Shown here in pieces: positions 43,359 through 52,663 of a DNA stretch of 64,000 bases (position 1 is its first letter; every line of letters begins with the position of its first letter). The stretch spans positions 2,632,709 through 2,696,708 of the forward strand of contig CP043547.1 of NCBI GenBank assembly GCA_009664345.1, given 5' to 3'. Under the pieces are notes generated by a model, which had not been told where the DNA came from, did no database searches, and was given only the letters and a program-made list of their open reading frames with translations. Source of the DNA: Planctomycetales bacterium 10988. GTDB taxonomy: Bacteria; Planctomycetota; Planctomycetia; Pirellulales; Pb10988. The translations under genes were made by a program, and so were the position numbers.

Positions 43359-43411
43359 CACTTGGTGTGTTTTACCTCTCTCGACACTTGGTGTGTTTTT
43401 ACCTCTCTCAA
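43359..43411 (+). repeat. Tandem direct repeats before the FG-GAP gene
   Basis: CACTTGGTGTGTTTTACCTC is repeated with one extra T (units 43359-43384 and 43385-43411). A related sequence, CGACACTGTTTACCTCTCTC, occurs beyond the gene at 45471-45490. Confidence 0.8.
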
Positions 43412-43426
43412 CAAAGGGTTGACAAA

Positions 43427-45283
43427 ATGTCTAGGAATTCCTTTCTCGGGTCACATCGTTCGTCTCGTTCGCGTAACTCGGGAACCTCTCAACCTCAGAC
43501 ACGATTGGGCTTAGAACAACTCGAAGCCCGCAACATGTTAGACGGCCTCAGCTTGTTGCCGGTTCTGGACATCACGACCGAAGAACCAGTAACTAACGAT
43601 GCCCCGATTACGTTTACGTTAGAATTTTCCGACTCGATTCTTGGGATCAACCTGACCGACCTGAATGTGCTCGGTGGGCTTCTCAACGAAGACCTTGGGA
43701 TTCTGAACCTCGGTGAAAATACCTACACCGTTCAAGTCCTCCCCTCTGGAGAAGGGGACGTAACCCTATCGGTGGATTCACTCTTAGGTGGAATCCTCGA
43801 TATTGTCGGCGACACGGAAACGGTCGTTTATGATATCACCGATCCTCTCGTCTCGATTGTTCCTACAGAGTTGATCTCGGATGATCTAGAACTTATCTTC
43901 GATATTGAGGTCAGCGAAGAGATTCTCGGTCTCGATTTGAGTGACTTCACTATTCTGAATGGGATCGGAGAAGACCTCATTCAAGTAGACACGAATCTCT
44001 TCCAATTACACGTCACGGCCTTGCACGAAGGTATTGTCTCTGTTGAACTTGCGACAGATACCATTGTCGACTTGGCAGGCAATGTGAATGTCCTTTCAAG
44101 CGGTTCTGCTACCGTTGATCAATTCGACGAACAGCCCATCATTGTCTCTGGCTCCGATGCCGGCGGTCCAGCGGAGGTCACCGTCTTTGACGAATCCGGG
44201 AATGAACTTCTCTCCTTCATGCCCTATGGCGAAGGTTTCACTGGAGGGGTTCGCGTTGCTACTGGTGACATCAATGGCGACGGTACCGTGGATATTGTGA
44301 CAGCTCCTGGCTCCGGTGGTGGGCCACACATTCGAGTGTTCGACAGTTCGACTGGAGAGCAACTTGATGGAGCCATGGCCAACTTCATGGCCTATGATCC
44401 TAACTTTACCGGCGGAATCTATGTCGGCGTTGGGGATGTGAATAACGATGGCCATGATGATGTGATTACCGCGGCCGGTGCCGGGGGAGGGCCTCATGTG
44501 AAGGTCTTCAGTGGTGCCGACGGAAGCATGCTCTCCGAATTTTACGCCTATGATCCTGGCTTCTTGGGCGGCGTCCGAGTAGCAGCCGGTGACATTGATG
44601 GCGATGGTCATGATGACATCATTACCGGGGCTGGTCCCGGCGGTGGTCCCCATGTCCGTGTCTTTGATGGAGTTACATCCCAACAGAAAGAAGGGGAAAT
44701 TGCAAACTTTATGGCCTATGGTCCGGGCTTCTTTATCGGAGTCTATGTGGCCGCAGGCGATGTGAATGGCGATGGACGTGACGACATTATCACCGGTCCC
44801 GACACAGGTGGGGGTCCGCACATCCTAGCCTTTGATGCCGCGACCGGTGATATCATTCATAACTTCTACGCTTACGACCCGAACTTTAAAGGGGGTGTTC
44901 GTGTAGCTGCAGCTGACCTGAATAACGATGGTTTGGCGGATATTATTACGGCTCCAGGTACGACCGGGGGTCCACATGTCCGGGCACTGCACGGGGAAAC
45001 CTTAGCAGACCTGGCTGATTTCTACGCTGACTCACCAACGATGACCGATGGAATCTTCATCGCCGGTGGCTTGAACTTTATCCCGAAAGCTGAGCAAAGC
45101 TCGGCTCCTTTAAGTGCTCCGCTGGTTCAATCGGACGATTCCTCTTCTGAGGAAGTGGTCGAAGACCAAAACGTGAACGATCCAGCAAGTGCGAAGAAGG
45201 ATTGGTGGGATGACTTCGATGCTCTCTTTGAGAGTACCGAATCGATCGACGAGCTATTTAGCGGGTTAGGTATTTCTTATTAA
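43427..45283 (+). CDS. Surface protein with Ig-like domains and FG-GAP cassette
   Basis: Acidic predicted surface protein of 618 residues. After a basic Ser/Arg-rich head it has the planctomycetal motif LEQLEARNML (29-38). Residues about 40-230 form two Ig-like beta domains that begin with pairs such as NDAPITFTLEFSDSI and DDLELIFDIEVSEEI. From about 236 come five FG-GAP/VCBS units with calcium-loop motifs (GDINGDGTVDIV, GDVNNDGHDDVI, GDIDGDGHDDII) and GGGPHVRVFD-type strands, a half unit and the tail STESIDELFSGLGISY. The C-terminal 380 residues are paralogous to the giant protein at 33956. The start 43427 is chosen because it puts the motif near the N terminus; the frame is open for 33 more codons upstream. 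Confidence 0.85.
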   Translation: MSRNSFLGSHRSSRSRNSGTSQPQTRLGLEQLEARNMLDGLSLLPVLDITTEEPVTNDAPITFTLEFSDSILGINLTDLNVLGGLLNEDLGILNLGENTYTVQVLPSGEGDVTLSVDSLLGGILDIVGDTETVVYDITDPLVSIVPTELISDDLELIFDIEVSEEILGLDLSDFTILNGIGEDLIQVDTNLFQLHVTALHEGIVSVELATDTIVDLAGNVNVLSSGSATVDQFDEQPIIVSGSDAGGPAEVTVFDESGNELLSFMPYGEGFTGGVRVATGDINGDGTVDIVTAPGSGGGPHIRVFDSSTGEQLDGAMANFMAYDPNFTGGIYVGVGDVNNDGHDDVITAAGAGGGPHVKVFSGADGSMLSEFYAYDPGFLGGVRVAAGDIDGDGHDDIITGAGPGGGPHVRVFDGVTSQQKEGEIANFMAYGPGFFIGVYVAAGDVNGDGRDDIITGPDTGGGPHILAFDAATGDIIHNFYAYDPNFKGGVRVAAADLNNDGLADIITAPGTTGGPHVRALHGETLADLADFYADSPTMTDGIFIAGGLNFIPKAEQSSAPLSAPLVQSDDSSSEEVVEDQNVNDPASAKKDWWDDFDALFESTESIDELFSGLGISY

Positions 45284-46661
45284 TTTGAACTCGACTGCCA
45301 AACAACTCAAGGGGCAATCCTCGACGGAAATGGCAAAAGTGTTCCTCCTCTCCATCTAATAGGAAATTAAAAAGAGAACAGAACCGTGGAAAAGACTTCC
45401 CTCTCTCCACCGATTGATGAACAGTTGTAAGAATTTTTTAGAGCTCTGACAAGCACTTTCCGACACTGTTTACCTCTCTCTCAACGGTTGAACTTTTCTA
45501 CGGTTTTGTTTTCTCTTTTCTCACCTGTTCAATAGCTTTACCTCTCCCCAGGCACCAAGGACCTTTCTTTGGTGCCTGTTTTTTTATTGAATCTTCTAGT
45601 TGTAAAGATAAATAAAGTTAAACACTTCAAATTCAATCGAGAAAATATTTGTCAAGTAAACGTTTGAAGGAGAGACTTTTCTAATTCAGCGGATTGAAGC
45701 TCGATGGAATGCTCGCCTTAAAGAAGGCGATTTCGTGGTGAATGTCAAAGGAAATAAAACTAAGAGCCAATAGCTAAAACCATTCTGAAAAAAGTAAACA
45801 TTTGGAAAGGATAACCCTTAATTTACTTTTGACCACAAACTTTAAAAAACTCAGAAAAATCAATTTTAATTTCTTGTATCAACATTCATAAAAGCTTATC
45901 GAAATTTTGAGTTCTGTCAACAGTTTTTTATCTTATTCTTTTCCATCCTAACATTAACATTTTTTATATCACTTAAAACAAAAATATGACAGTTTTTTAA
46001 AAGGATTAAACTTCATTACTCAGAGTCACATCCACCTAAGTGTCCAACATGATTTTTTCTCATTGATTCTATACGACAATGCGAAAACCTTGATCACTTC
46101 GGGAAAAAATTCACTTACTTCTCTTTACCAATTCTCTCTGTCTGCTGTTATTATTTCCTAAAGAGAGAAGGTTGTTAGGAGGGAACTTTCTTAAGCTCAG
46201 ACCAAAAAAGTTTCCTAGGAATTGACACTCTAAACACCCTTTCTCGGCTTGATCACTTCTTCTATTCTCCCCCTTACAGATCCGTACATTTTCCTATAAC
46301 AGTTCATGGTCAGAACTCATCACCAACGGAGAACATTTGATCGTTGTCAATTTGAAAGACCCTTAATCAATACCTTGGGTTTTACAAACTCATTACGCGA
46401 CTTCCTCTTCGCATACTTATTTATCTTCAGGTATTTTTTATTTAACTGTTCTTCGGCACGAAATCATCCTGACGAGTGGAAGAATCTGACACTCAACTCG
46501 TTATCTATTCCAATTGAATTGAAGGTAAGATTGAATGGTTGATCGAGTCTTCGGTCAGTAGGGAATGCTATCGATAAGGAAGGAAAACGGAAGGAAAATA
46601 AAGCGTGCTTTCATGGAAGAATTAGTTCCGCATGAAACATCGTATGCCGCCCGATCGTTTG
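45284..46661. other. 1.4-kb AT-rich gap
   Basis: After the terminator (45549-45587) the sequence is strongly AT-rich with no convincing gene. A plus-strand frame at 45660-45773 (36 codons and stop, no start codon) reads IEARWNARLKEGDFVVNVKG and has a coding look; it may be the remains of a gene. A 78-codon frame at 46306-46542 has poor composition and was not accepted. Confidence 0.45.
45549..45587 (+). terminator. Intrinsic terminator after the FG-GAP gene
   Basis: CAGGCACCAA pairs with TTGGTGCCTG around a 10-base loop and is followed by a long T-run. It is 265 bases after the stop codon, so the transcript would have a long 3' tail. Confidence 0.92.
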
Positions 46662-47345
46662 TTATCGCGAAGCTGTCTTCGGCACAGGGTGGGCAACAAC
46701 GGGGCGGGAAGCTGGATGTTCCGGCATGGCCTTTTCTTCTTCAACAGAAAAAGAGGCATAAAGAGCATACATTCCATTCATAGTTGCTTCGGCGGCATCG
46801 ACAATCGCTTGCTGTTGATCTTCCGAGAGCGGCATCGTATCGAGGCTATTTTTAAAAGATTTCCATTTTTTCGGACGATCTTCCGAGCCTTGCAAATGAT
46901 AATCCAACCCTTGGCCAATTTCCGCCGGTCGATCGAAGCCCTTCGCAAGTGACTTGCCCAGATACATCGACCCCATGCGGGAACCTTCAAAGATATATAG
47001 CGCCCCTAAAAGTGCCACGGGTTCTCGATACGACCAATGCTCAATGTCTTCGATCAGGTCGATGGTTTCCGCCAAGGGCTGTGTCTGAAGTGGCTGCCCT
47101 AACACCTTCAAATCCTGGGCGAGAACCTCCGTGCGGCTCATCTCTTCCTCAAAGATCTCTGCAAGTTCCGGGTATCGGCGGAGGTGATTTTCCAAAACCC
47201 GATGAACAAACCAAAGCTGGGACAACGCCCGACCGTAGGCTTTTTTACCGATTTTTCCGGAAATCATCTGGCGTGAGAAGGCGACTTTCTCGATCCGTTC
47301 GTGCGTTGGATGAACCGTCTCGCGGATGGTCTGGGTTAAATGCAT
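46662..47345 (-). CDS. Heme oxygenase-like protein
   Basis: Predicted biliverdin-forming heme oxygenase, 227 residues, cytosolic and helical. The N-terminal helix IRETVHPTHERIEKVAF carries His15 in the place of the proximal heme ligand; YGRALSQLWFVHRVLE follows, and ALLGALYIFEGSRMGSMYLG near 133-152 is the distal-helix region with the Gly-rich kink. It could serve iron release from heme or a related heme-binding role. GAGGAAAG lies 6 bases before the start. No bilin reductase or phytochrome gene lies nearby; the neighbouring gene is divergent. Confidence 0.82.
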   Translation of the reverse strand: MHLTQTIRETVHPTHERIEKVAFSRQMISGKIGKKAYGRALSQLWFVHRVLENHLRRYPELAEIFEEEMSRTEVLAQDLKVLGQPLQTQPLAETIDLIEDIEHWSYREPVALLGALYIFEGSRMGSMYLGKSLAKGFDRPAEIGQGLDYHLQGSEDRPKKWKSFKNSLDTMPLSEDQQQAIVDAAEATMNGMYALYASFSVEEEKAMPEHPASRPVVAHPVPKTASR

Positions 47346-47758
47346 TCGAAACTTTCCTCATGTCGAGACGAAAAAAAGAAGCCATGGCACCAAAACAAAA
47401 CTAACATCATATAAATAATAGCCTATCCGATTTCTCTGTAAAGCAGAGACCTGAGCGAGTTTGTCTCCTTCGACATTCTCACTTTGAAAGTGGCGAAGGG
47501 ATTGTATTCATTATTAAAGTGTTTTGCCGAGCGACAAGCGGGTTTTCCCCACCTTTTGAAGTTCGATAGAGTCAAAAATACGGTTGTACGTACCTGCCGG
47601 TTGACACTTTGCTTTTCGGTCGAAGATCGTCCTTGATTGATTCTTCTCTACCGCGGATCTCGCCGGTTGCATGTTCCGAGAAGTTGACGACAATCGAACA
47701 TTGCTACTTTTCTCAAGAATAACGATCCGCTCCCCCAGGTAGAAAGTTTGAGTCTTCG
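47346..47758. other. Divergent promoter region
   Basis: 413 bases between the leftward heme oxygenase gene and the rightward phosphodiesterase-like gene. A leftward TATTAT box near 47413-47418 may be a -10 element. No Fur-type palindrome was recognised. Confidence 0.35.
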
Positions 47759-49144
47759 ATGGCAAAACCTTTGGTCGTCATCAATGTTGTTGGACTGTGC
47801 ATGGATCAGATTGGCCCAGACACTCCGCATCTTCGTGCCTTTGCGGAAGAAGGGTTTGCTTGTCCGATGGGGACGGTCTTGCCAGCGGTGACCTGCTCCG
47901 CTCAGGCAACGATGTTGACTGGAAAGCTTCCTCGCGAACATGGGATTGTGGGCAATGGATGGTATTTTCGCGATCTCTCTGAAGTCCTCTTTTGGCGACA
48001 ATCGCATCCTTTGATTCAGGCGGAGTGTCTTTACGAAACGTTGAAAAAAGAGCAGCCCGACCATTCAACGGCCAAACTTTTCTGGTGGTACAACATGTAC
48101 GCCCCGGTCGATTTCTCCCTCACGCCGCGTCCTAGTTACCCTGCGGATGGGCGGAAACTCCCGGATATTTACAGCGATCCGGCGGAACTTCGCGACGAAA
48201 TCCAGCAGAAACTCGGCGATTTTCCGCTTTTCAAGTTTTGGGGACCGACGGCCAATATCGAAAGCACTCGCTGGATCGCGGATGCTTCCATCGAATTGAT
48301 GAAGCAAGAATCTCCTGACCTTACGCTGATTTATTTACCCCACTTGGATTACAACCTGCAACGCATTGGCCCCAACGACACGGCGGTCGCCGAAGACTTG
48401 AAGGCCGTCGATGCGGAAGTCGGCAAGCTTCTCGAAGCCGCTCGAACGCGAGAGGCCGAGGTCGTCATCTTATCGGAGTATGCCATTCAACCCGTCGATA
48501 AGCCCATTCATCTCAATCGTATTCTGCGCGAAGCGGGATATCTGCGGGTACGCCGCGAAACACTTGGTTGGGAAACGCTCGACTGCGGGGCTTCGCGCGC
48601 CTTTGCGGTTGCTGATCATCAAGTCGCTCATGTCTATGTAAAGCATCCGGGAGACCTGGCTGAAGTCAAAAAGCGGATTTTACAAGTGGATGGCGTGGAG
48701 CATGTTCTGGATCGCGAAGAACAAGCGGCCTGGGGAATCGATCATCCGCGTAGTGGGGAATTAGTGGTCATTGCCGCACCGGGGGCTTGGTTTACGTATT
48801 ACTTTTGGCTCGATGAAAAGGTTGCTCCGGATTATGCCCCCACTGTCGATATTCATCGCAAGCCGGGGTATGATCCAGTAGAGCTTTTTGTGAATCCGGA
48901 TCTCAAGGTTCCCATGGCTCGGGTGATCTGGCGGTTGCTGCAAAAGAAGCTCGGGTTTCGCTATTATATGGATGTCATTGGGACGGATGCTTCCTTGGTG
49001 AAAGGGAGCCATGGGCGTTTGCCGCAAGTTGGAAAGGAAGCCACCGAAGGCCCTGTCTTCATGGCATCCAACAAAAAGTTTCAGCGGGACTTCATGAAGA
49101 TGGAAGAAGTTCGTGAATGTTTATTGGCCATGCAAATGAATTAA
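47759..49144 (+). CDS. Nucleotide pyrophosphatase/phosphodiesterase-like protein
   Basis: Alkaline-phosphatase-superfamily enzyme of 461 residues without a signal peptide, so probably cytosolic. PAVTCSAQATMLTGKLPREH (about 40-59) carries the nucleophilic Thr region of the NPP family; the usual metal ligands appear as NVVGLCMDQIG near the start, LPHLDYNLQRIG in the middle and VADHQVAHVYV later. It likely cleaves a phosphodiester or pyrophosphate. The ribosome-binding site is weak. The membrane-fused spermidine-synthase-like gene follows 69 bases downstream on the same strand. Confidence 0.82.
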   Translation: MAKPLVVINVVGLCMDQIGPDTPHLRAFAEEGFACPMGTVLPAVTCSAQATMLTGKLPREHGIVGNGWYFRDLSEVLFWRQSHPLIQAECLYETLKKEQPDHSTAKLFWWYNMYAPVDFSLTPRPSYPADGRKLPDIYSDPAELRDEIQQKLGDFPLFKFWGPTANIESTRWIADASIELMKQESPDLTLIYLPHLDYNLQRIGPNDTAVAEDLKAVDAEVGKLLEAARTREAEVVILSEYAIQPVDKPIHLNRILREAGYLRVRRETLGWETLDCGASRAFAVADHQVAHVYVKHPGDLAEVKKRILQVDGVEHVLDREEQAAWGIDHPRSGELVVIAAPGAWFTYYFWLDEKVAPDYAPTVDIHRKPGYDPVELFVNPDLKVPMARVIWRLLQKKLGFRYYMDVIGTDASLVKGSHGRLPQVGKEATEGPVFMASNKKFQRDFMKMEEVRECLLAMQMN

Positions 49145-49160
49145 AAACTGCTTTTTGATT
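49141..49160 (+). promoter_or_regulatory. A5-N4-T5 motif between two rightward genes
   Basis: TTAAAAACTGCTTTTTGATT overlaps the stop codon of the phosphodiesterase-like gene and lies about 55 bases before the next start. The same 16-base core recurs at 53127-53142. Confidence 0.3.
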
Positions 49161-49213
49161 TAGAAATCAAACTCATAGCTAGTGTTGAAAATCATGACGG
49201 TGAGGGACTTACG

Positions 49214-51439
49214 TTGTTAAAATATTCGCTCTTTGCTGGGACAATCTTCCTCAGTGCTTTCTTGCTGTTCCTCGTCCAACCGATGATGGGAAGTTATGTG
49301 TTACCCTGGTTTGGGGGAACTCCAGTTGTCTGGAATACCTGCCTGCTCTTTTTTCAATCGCTGCTCTTGGCAGGCTATGCTTATGCACACTGGAGTAGCC
49401 AACGGCTTGGGTTGCGGCAACATCTTTGTCTTCATGGAGGGATTGCCTGTTTGTCGGTAGTGGGGCTTCTTTTCTTTCCCCCTTCGGTCGGTTGGAAACC
49501 CAATACGGTAGACTTCCCTGTATTTCAATTATTGGGACTACTCACAATTTCTCTGGGAGTCCCGTACTTTTTGCTTTCCACAACGGGTCCCTTGCTGCAA
49601 GAGTGGTTCCGCCATTCCGTTCCGAAGCGTGACCCTTATTGGCTTTATGCCCTATCGAATACCGGTTCATTGATCGCCCTGCTCGGCTATCCGTTTGGAG
49701 TCGAAATTCTCTGGGGCCGCGAAGATCAGACACTTCTTTGGAAAGGGTTGTTTCTCCTTTTTATTGTGCTTAATCTTGGCTGTCTTCTGATACGATGGCG
49801 AGTTGGAACAGAGGGGCCTTCCCCAGAAGAGGCCGAGAAAGAAACCCAACCCGTTTCGATTTTTGCCAAGAAAGAACCGCCGGCGATTCCGCCAACGCGA
49901 TCGGATGATCTCTTCTGGACAAGTCTGGCGTTTGGAGGCTCACTCTTATTATTGGCTTCCACGAACCAAATCTGTCAGGATGTCGCGGCCGTTCCCTTCT
50001 TGTGGGTTCTCCCCTTGGCCCTTTATCTATTGACCTTCATTCTTTGTTTTTCCACGGTGTCTTGGTATTCACGCGGACCTTATCTTGCCATTCTGGCGGC
50101 GATTCTCCTCCAAACTCTTTCTTTGATGTCGAACGGCTTTGGGACGGGGTTGGATTTTGAAATCACAGTTCAAATCGCAACGTACTCCGCCATGCTGTTT
50201 GTGGGTTGCATGTGTTTGCATGGCGAACTTTCTTTGGCCAAGCCTGCCCCACAACATCTAACACGGTTCTATTTAAATCTTTCACTGGGCGGAGCATTGG
50301 GGGGTATGTTTGTCACCTTGGTTGCGCCGTTCCTCTTTCAAGGAGGTTACTGGGAATATCCACTCAGTTTGGGGATGGTCTATTTCTTGTTGGGTTGGGC
50401 GCTCTTTAGAAATAACTGGAAAGCCGCTTGGGAGAAGCGATCTCTCAAGCTGGCAGGTTTTCTTGGCTTGGGATGGAGCCTGGCGATTATGTTGATATTG
50501 CTTTCGGCTGCTGAACTCAAGGAGACGACCCAAGCCGCCCGCAATTCGTATGGGGTCATTCGGATTGAGGAAGAAGAGGTCACCATCGAGAATGATGAAG
50601 AGATGCTTGGTCATGAGGAGATTGTATTTAGATCCCTGTTGCACGGCCGGATTTTACATGGAGGCCAATATCAGCGGGAACCTTGGAAGAATAGCCCATC
50701 AACTTACTATACCCCTAAAAGTGGAATTGGCGTTGCCTTCCGAGGATACCCTCCTCGCCAAGAAGGAAAGCCCATCAAAATCGGTGTCATTGGACTGGGC
50801 ACAGGGTCGCTGGCGGTATGGGGGGAACAAGGGGATGAGATGAAGTTTTATGAAATCAATCCCCTCGTCGCCGACTGGGCCAAAACTTTTTTCACCTATC
50901 TGCAAGATACGCCTGCCGATACCGAAATCGTCTTAGGAGATGCTCGACTCTCCTTGGAACAACAGTTAGATAAAGAGAGTGAGAACTTCGATATTCTCGT
51001 GTTGGATGCATTCAGTGGTGATGCCATTCCGATCCACCTTTTGACCTTAGAATGTTTCCAAGTTTATTGGAAGCATCTCAAGGAGGATGGGATTCTTGCC
51101 ATTCATATCTCCAATAAATACCTAGACTTGGAACCGGTTATCCGAGGTTTGACGTACCGGTTCTCGGAGATTCGCCAACATCCTTACAAGGCAACTCTCA
51201 TTACTTATGATCCCGATCATGACGAAAACGCCCCACCTGGTTCTTACAATTCCTATTGGATGCTTGTGACCAAGAATGCCGACTTCCTGGTCTGGGAAGC
51301 CAATCGTGAAATGGAAAATCCCTCTTACCTTGACATGGCCAATTTACTGGGGACTAGTCTGAGTGACGAAGCCTCCGACCAAAATCCAGGGATTGTTTGG
51401 ACCGATGATTATGTGAATCTCTTTGAAGTCGTCCGCTGA
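49214..51439 (+). CDS. Membrane-fused spermidine-synthase-like protein
   Basis: Protein of 741 residues. The N-terminal half (about 1-430) has roughly ten hydrophobic segments, starting LKYSLFAGTIFLSAFLLFLV. The C-terminal half is a class I methyltransferase-fold spermidine-synthase-like domain: IGVIGLGTGSLAVWGEQGD (about 520-538), FYEINPLVADWA, GDARLSLE and ILVLDAFSGDAIPIHLLT. The DAFSGDAIP segment keeps the catalytic Asp but the polyamine sites are not clearly kept, so polyamine synthesis is unproven. The start is TTG at 49214, preceded by TGAGGGA; no ATG lies near enough to replace it and the resulting N terminus is the usual one. Confidence 0.85.
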   Translation: MLKYSLFAGTIFLSAFLLFLVQPMMGSYVLPWFGGTPVVWNTCLLFFQSLLLAGYAYAHWSSQRLGLRQHLCLHGGIACLSVVGLLFFPPSVGWKPNTVDFPVFQLLGLLTISLGVPYFLLSTTGPLLQEWFRHSVPKRDPYWLYALSNTGSLIALLGYPFGVEILWGREDQTLLWKGLFLLFIVLNLGCLLIRWRVGTEGPSPEEAEKETQPVSIFAKKEPPAIPPTRSDDLFWTSLAFGGSLLLLASTNQICQDVAAVPFLWVLPLALYLLTFILCFSTVSWYSRGPYLAILAAILLQTLSLMSNGFGTGLDFEITVQIATYSAMLFVGCMCLHGELSLAKPAPQHLTRFYLNLSLGGALGGMFVTLVAPFLFQGGYWEYPLSLGMVYFLLGWALFRNNWKAAWEKRSLKLAGFLGLGWSLAIMLILLSAAELKETTQAARNSYGVIRIEEEEVTIENDEEMLGHEEIVFRSLLHGRILHGGQYQREPWKNSPSTYYTPKSGIGVAFRGYPPRQEGKPIKIGVIGLGTGSLAVWGEQGDEMKFYEINPLVADWAKTFFTYLQDTPADTEIVLGDARLSLEQQLDKESENFDILVLDAFSGDAIPIHLLTLECFQVYWKHLKEDGILAIHISNKYLDLEPVIRGLTYRFSEIRQHPYKATLITYDPDHDENAPPGSYNSYWMLVTKNADFLVWEANREMENPSYLDMANLLGTSLSDEASDQNPGIVWTDDYVNLFEVVR

Positions 51440-51631
51440 CCTTTGTTCTTTTTCTATTTCTCTCCTAATTTCTCATGGTATTTTTTCTGTCTCATCCGTT
51501 AAAATAGGAATCTATGGTAATTTAGAAGAAGTTAAACACTTGTCATTCAAGGCGATGAGGGCTTTTTCTGCTCGGAATAGGTTACCTAGAACGAGAAAAA
51601 TCACTATTTTTTCAGCCGTTGAAATGGCTGA

Positions 51632-51793
51632 ATTCTTTCTGAGTGGTATGCTTTAGAAAGCACGTTGCTGGCGACGGAAGCCAGATGGTTGTCGCGTCTG
51701 AATGCAGAATGGCAACAGGAACGTGTGGACCCTCATACGGGAGAAGCCCCCTTTTGCGATTGCCAAATGGGTCGCTTGTCCTTTGGTTTTTAA
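51632..51793 (+). pseudogene. Possible gene remnant
   Basis: An open frame with coding-like composition but no usable start reads YALESTLLATEARWLSRLNA, then WQQERVDPHTGEAPFCDCQM, and stops at TAA 51791-51793. It begins right after a stop at 51629-51631. It could be the C-terminal end of a lost gene or a small protein using a rare start. No family was recognised. Confidence 0.3.
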
Positions 51794-51864
51794 GTTTTCA
51801 TCTCAACCCGAGGAGAAGATTCTCCTTGTCCCCGGTCGATTTGAGAGAGGAAGGGAACCGAGAA

Positions 51865-52515
51865 ATGCAGTTGCAGAAGGTAGCTCGGATTCGACGTGTC
51901 GAAATGAAACATTGGTTCGGATTGTTCAGCGGAAGTGTATTGATCGTAGCGGGTTGTGGCCAAGAGCCTGGAGTTCCCGTGGCGGAAAAAGAGCCGAACC
52001 CTGCTCCACCGGCGGCCATCGTGGCAGCTGAGGAAGAAACCTCTAGCAAACACGTTGTGCAAAAGCCAGTCGTGGAAAAAGACGATCAACCGGCTGCGAA
52101 CCCTTTGTCTGCTCCTGAGGGAATTCCTGTTTCCCAAAACCCGGCAGCCCCGCTTTTACTTGTCGAACAAGAAACGGTTCGCGAGTTGCCTTCCTCGGAA
52201 CTAGACCTGCGAGGCCCGTCGCTCCGCCCGGTTGCCTCGAAATCGGAAGGAAATTCCACCGAAAACGACAAGGAAAACGCACCGGATTCCGAACAAGCTG
52301 AGGAAGCCCAAGAAGAGCCGAATTCTCCAAAACCCTCCAAAACAACTTCTCCGACGCCGACTCAACCGGAAGAAGTCCTGGACGCAACGGAAGGCCCACT
52401 CCTCTTTCCGCCTCGCTCCGGCCAACTCCGCGGAATGCAATCCGTCGAAGAGGAATCCCTTCAATTACCGGTAGATTTACAAGCCGAACGCCCTGCGCCC
52501 CCCCAAGAATTTTAA
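51865..52515 (+). CDS. Pro/Glu-rich predicted lipoprotein
   Basis: Unknown function; 216 residues. A basic head (MQLQKVARIRRVEMKHW) precedes a hydrophobic stretch and lipobox LIVAGC with Cys31. The mature part is disordered, rich in Pro, Glu and Ser, without repeats or Cys. It may be a spacer protein in the envelope. GGAAGGG precedes ATG 51865; the alternative ATG 51904 has no ribosome-binding site. The frame is open far upstream, but that part overlaps the gene remnant in another phase. Confidence 0.6.
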   Translation: MQLQKVARIRRVEMKHWFGLFSGSVLIVAGCGQEPGVPVAEKEPNPAPPAAIVAAEEETSSKHVVQKPVVEKDDQPAANPLSAPEGIPVSQNPAAPLLLVEQETVRELPSSELDLRGPSLRPVASKSEGNSTENDKENAPDSEQAEEAQEEPNSPKPSKTTSPTPTQPEEVLDATEGPLLFPPRSGQLRGMQSVEEESLQLPVDLQAERPAPPQEF

Positions 52516-52663
52516 CCTGAATCACCTCAAACCGGGGTTTTTCTTGCTTTCAATCTTCTGAGGCTCGAAGCTGACCCACTCGATTTTCTTCCTGTTCTCC
52601 GTAGAATGGGAAAGCGTCGAATGCTGAACACAGTGCCTCCATGCATCATATAGAAGGATTGAA

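Larger units (their letters stand above)
42572..43426. other. Long AT-rich gap with terminator, hairpin array and repeats
   Basis: 855 bases without a gene. In order it holds a terminator (42732-42778), a very AT-rich stretch (42820-43015), a row of four hairpins (43034-43125), a promoter-like site and a pair of 26-base direct repeats just before the next gene. Confidence 0.6.

Noticed and set aside
46306-46542. 78-codon rightward frame in the AT-rich gap
   Set aside because: Odd residue composition and isolated position; chance open frame is more likely.
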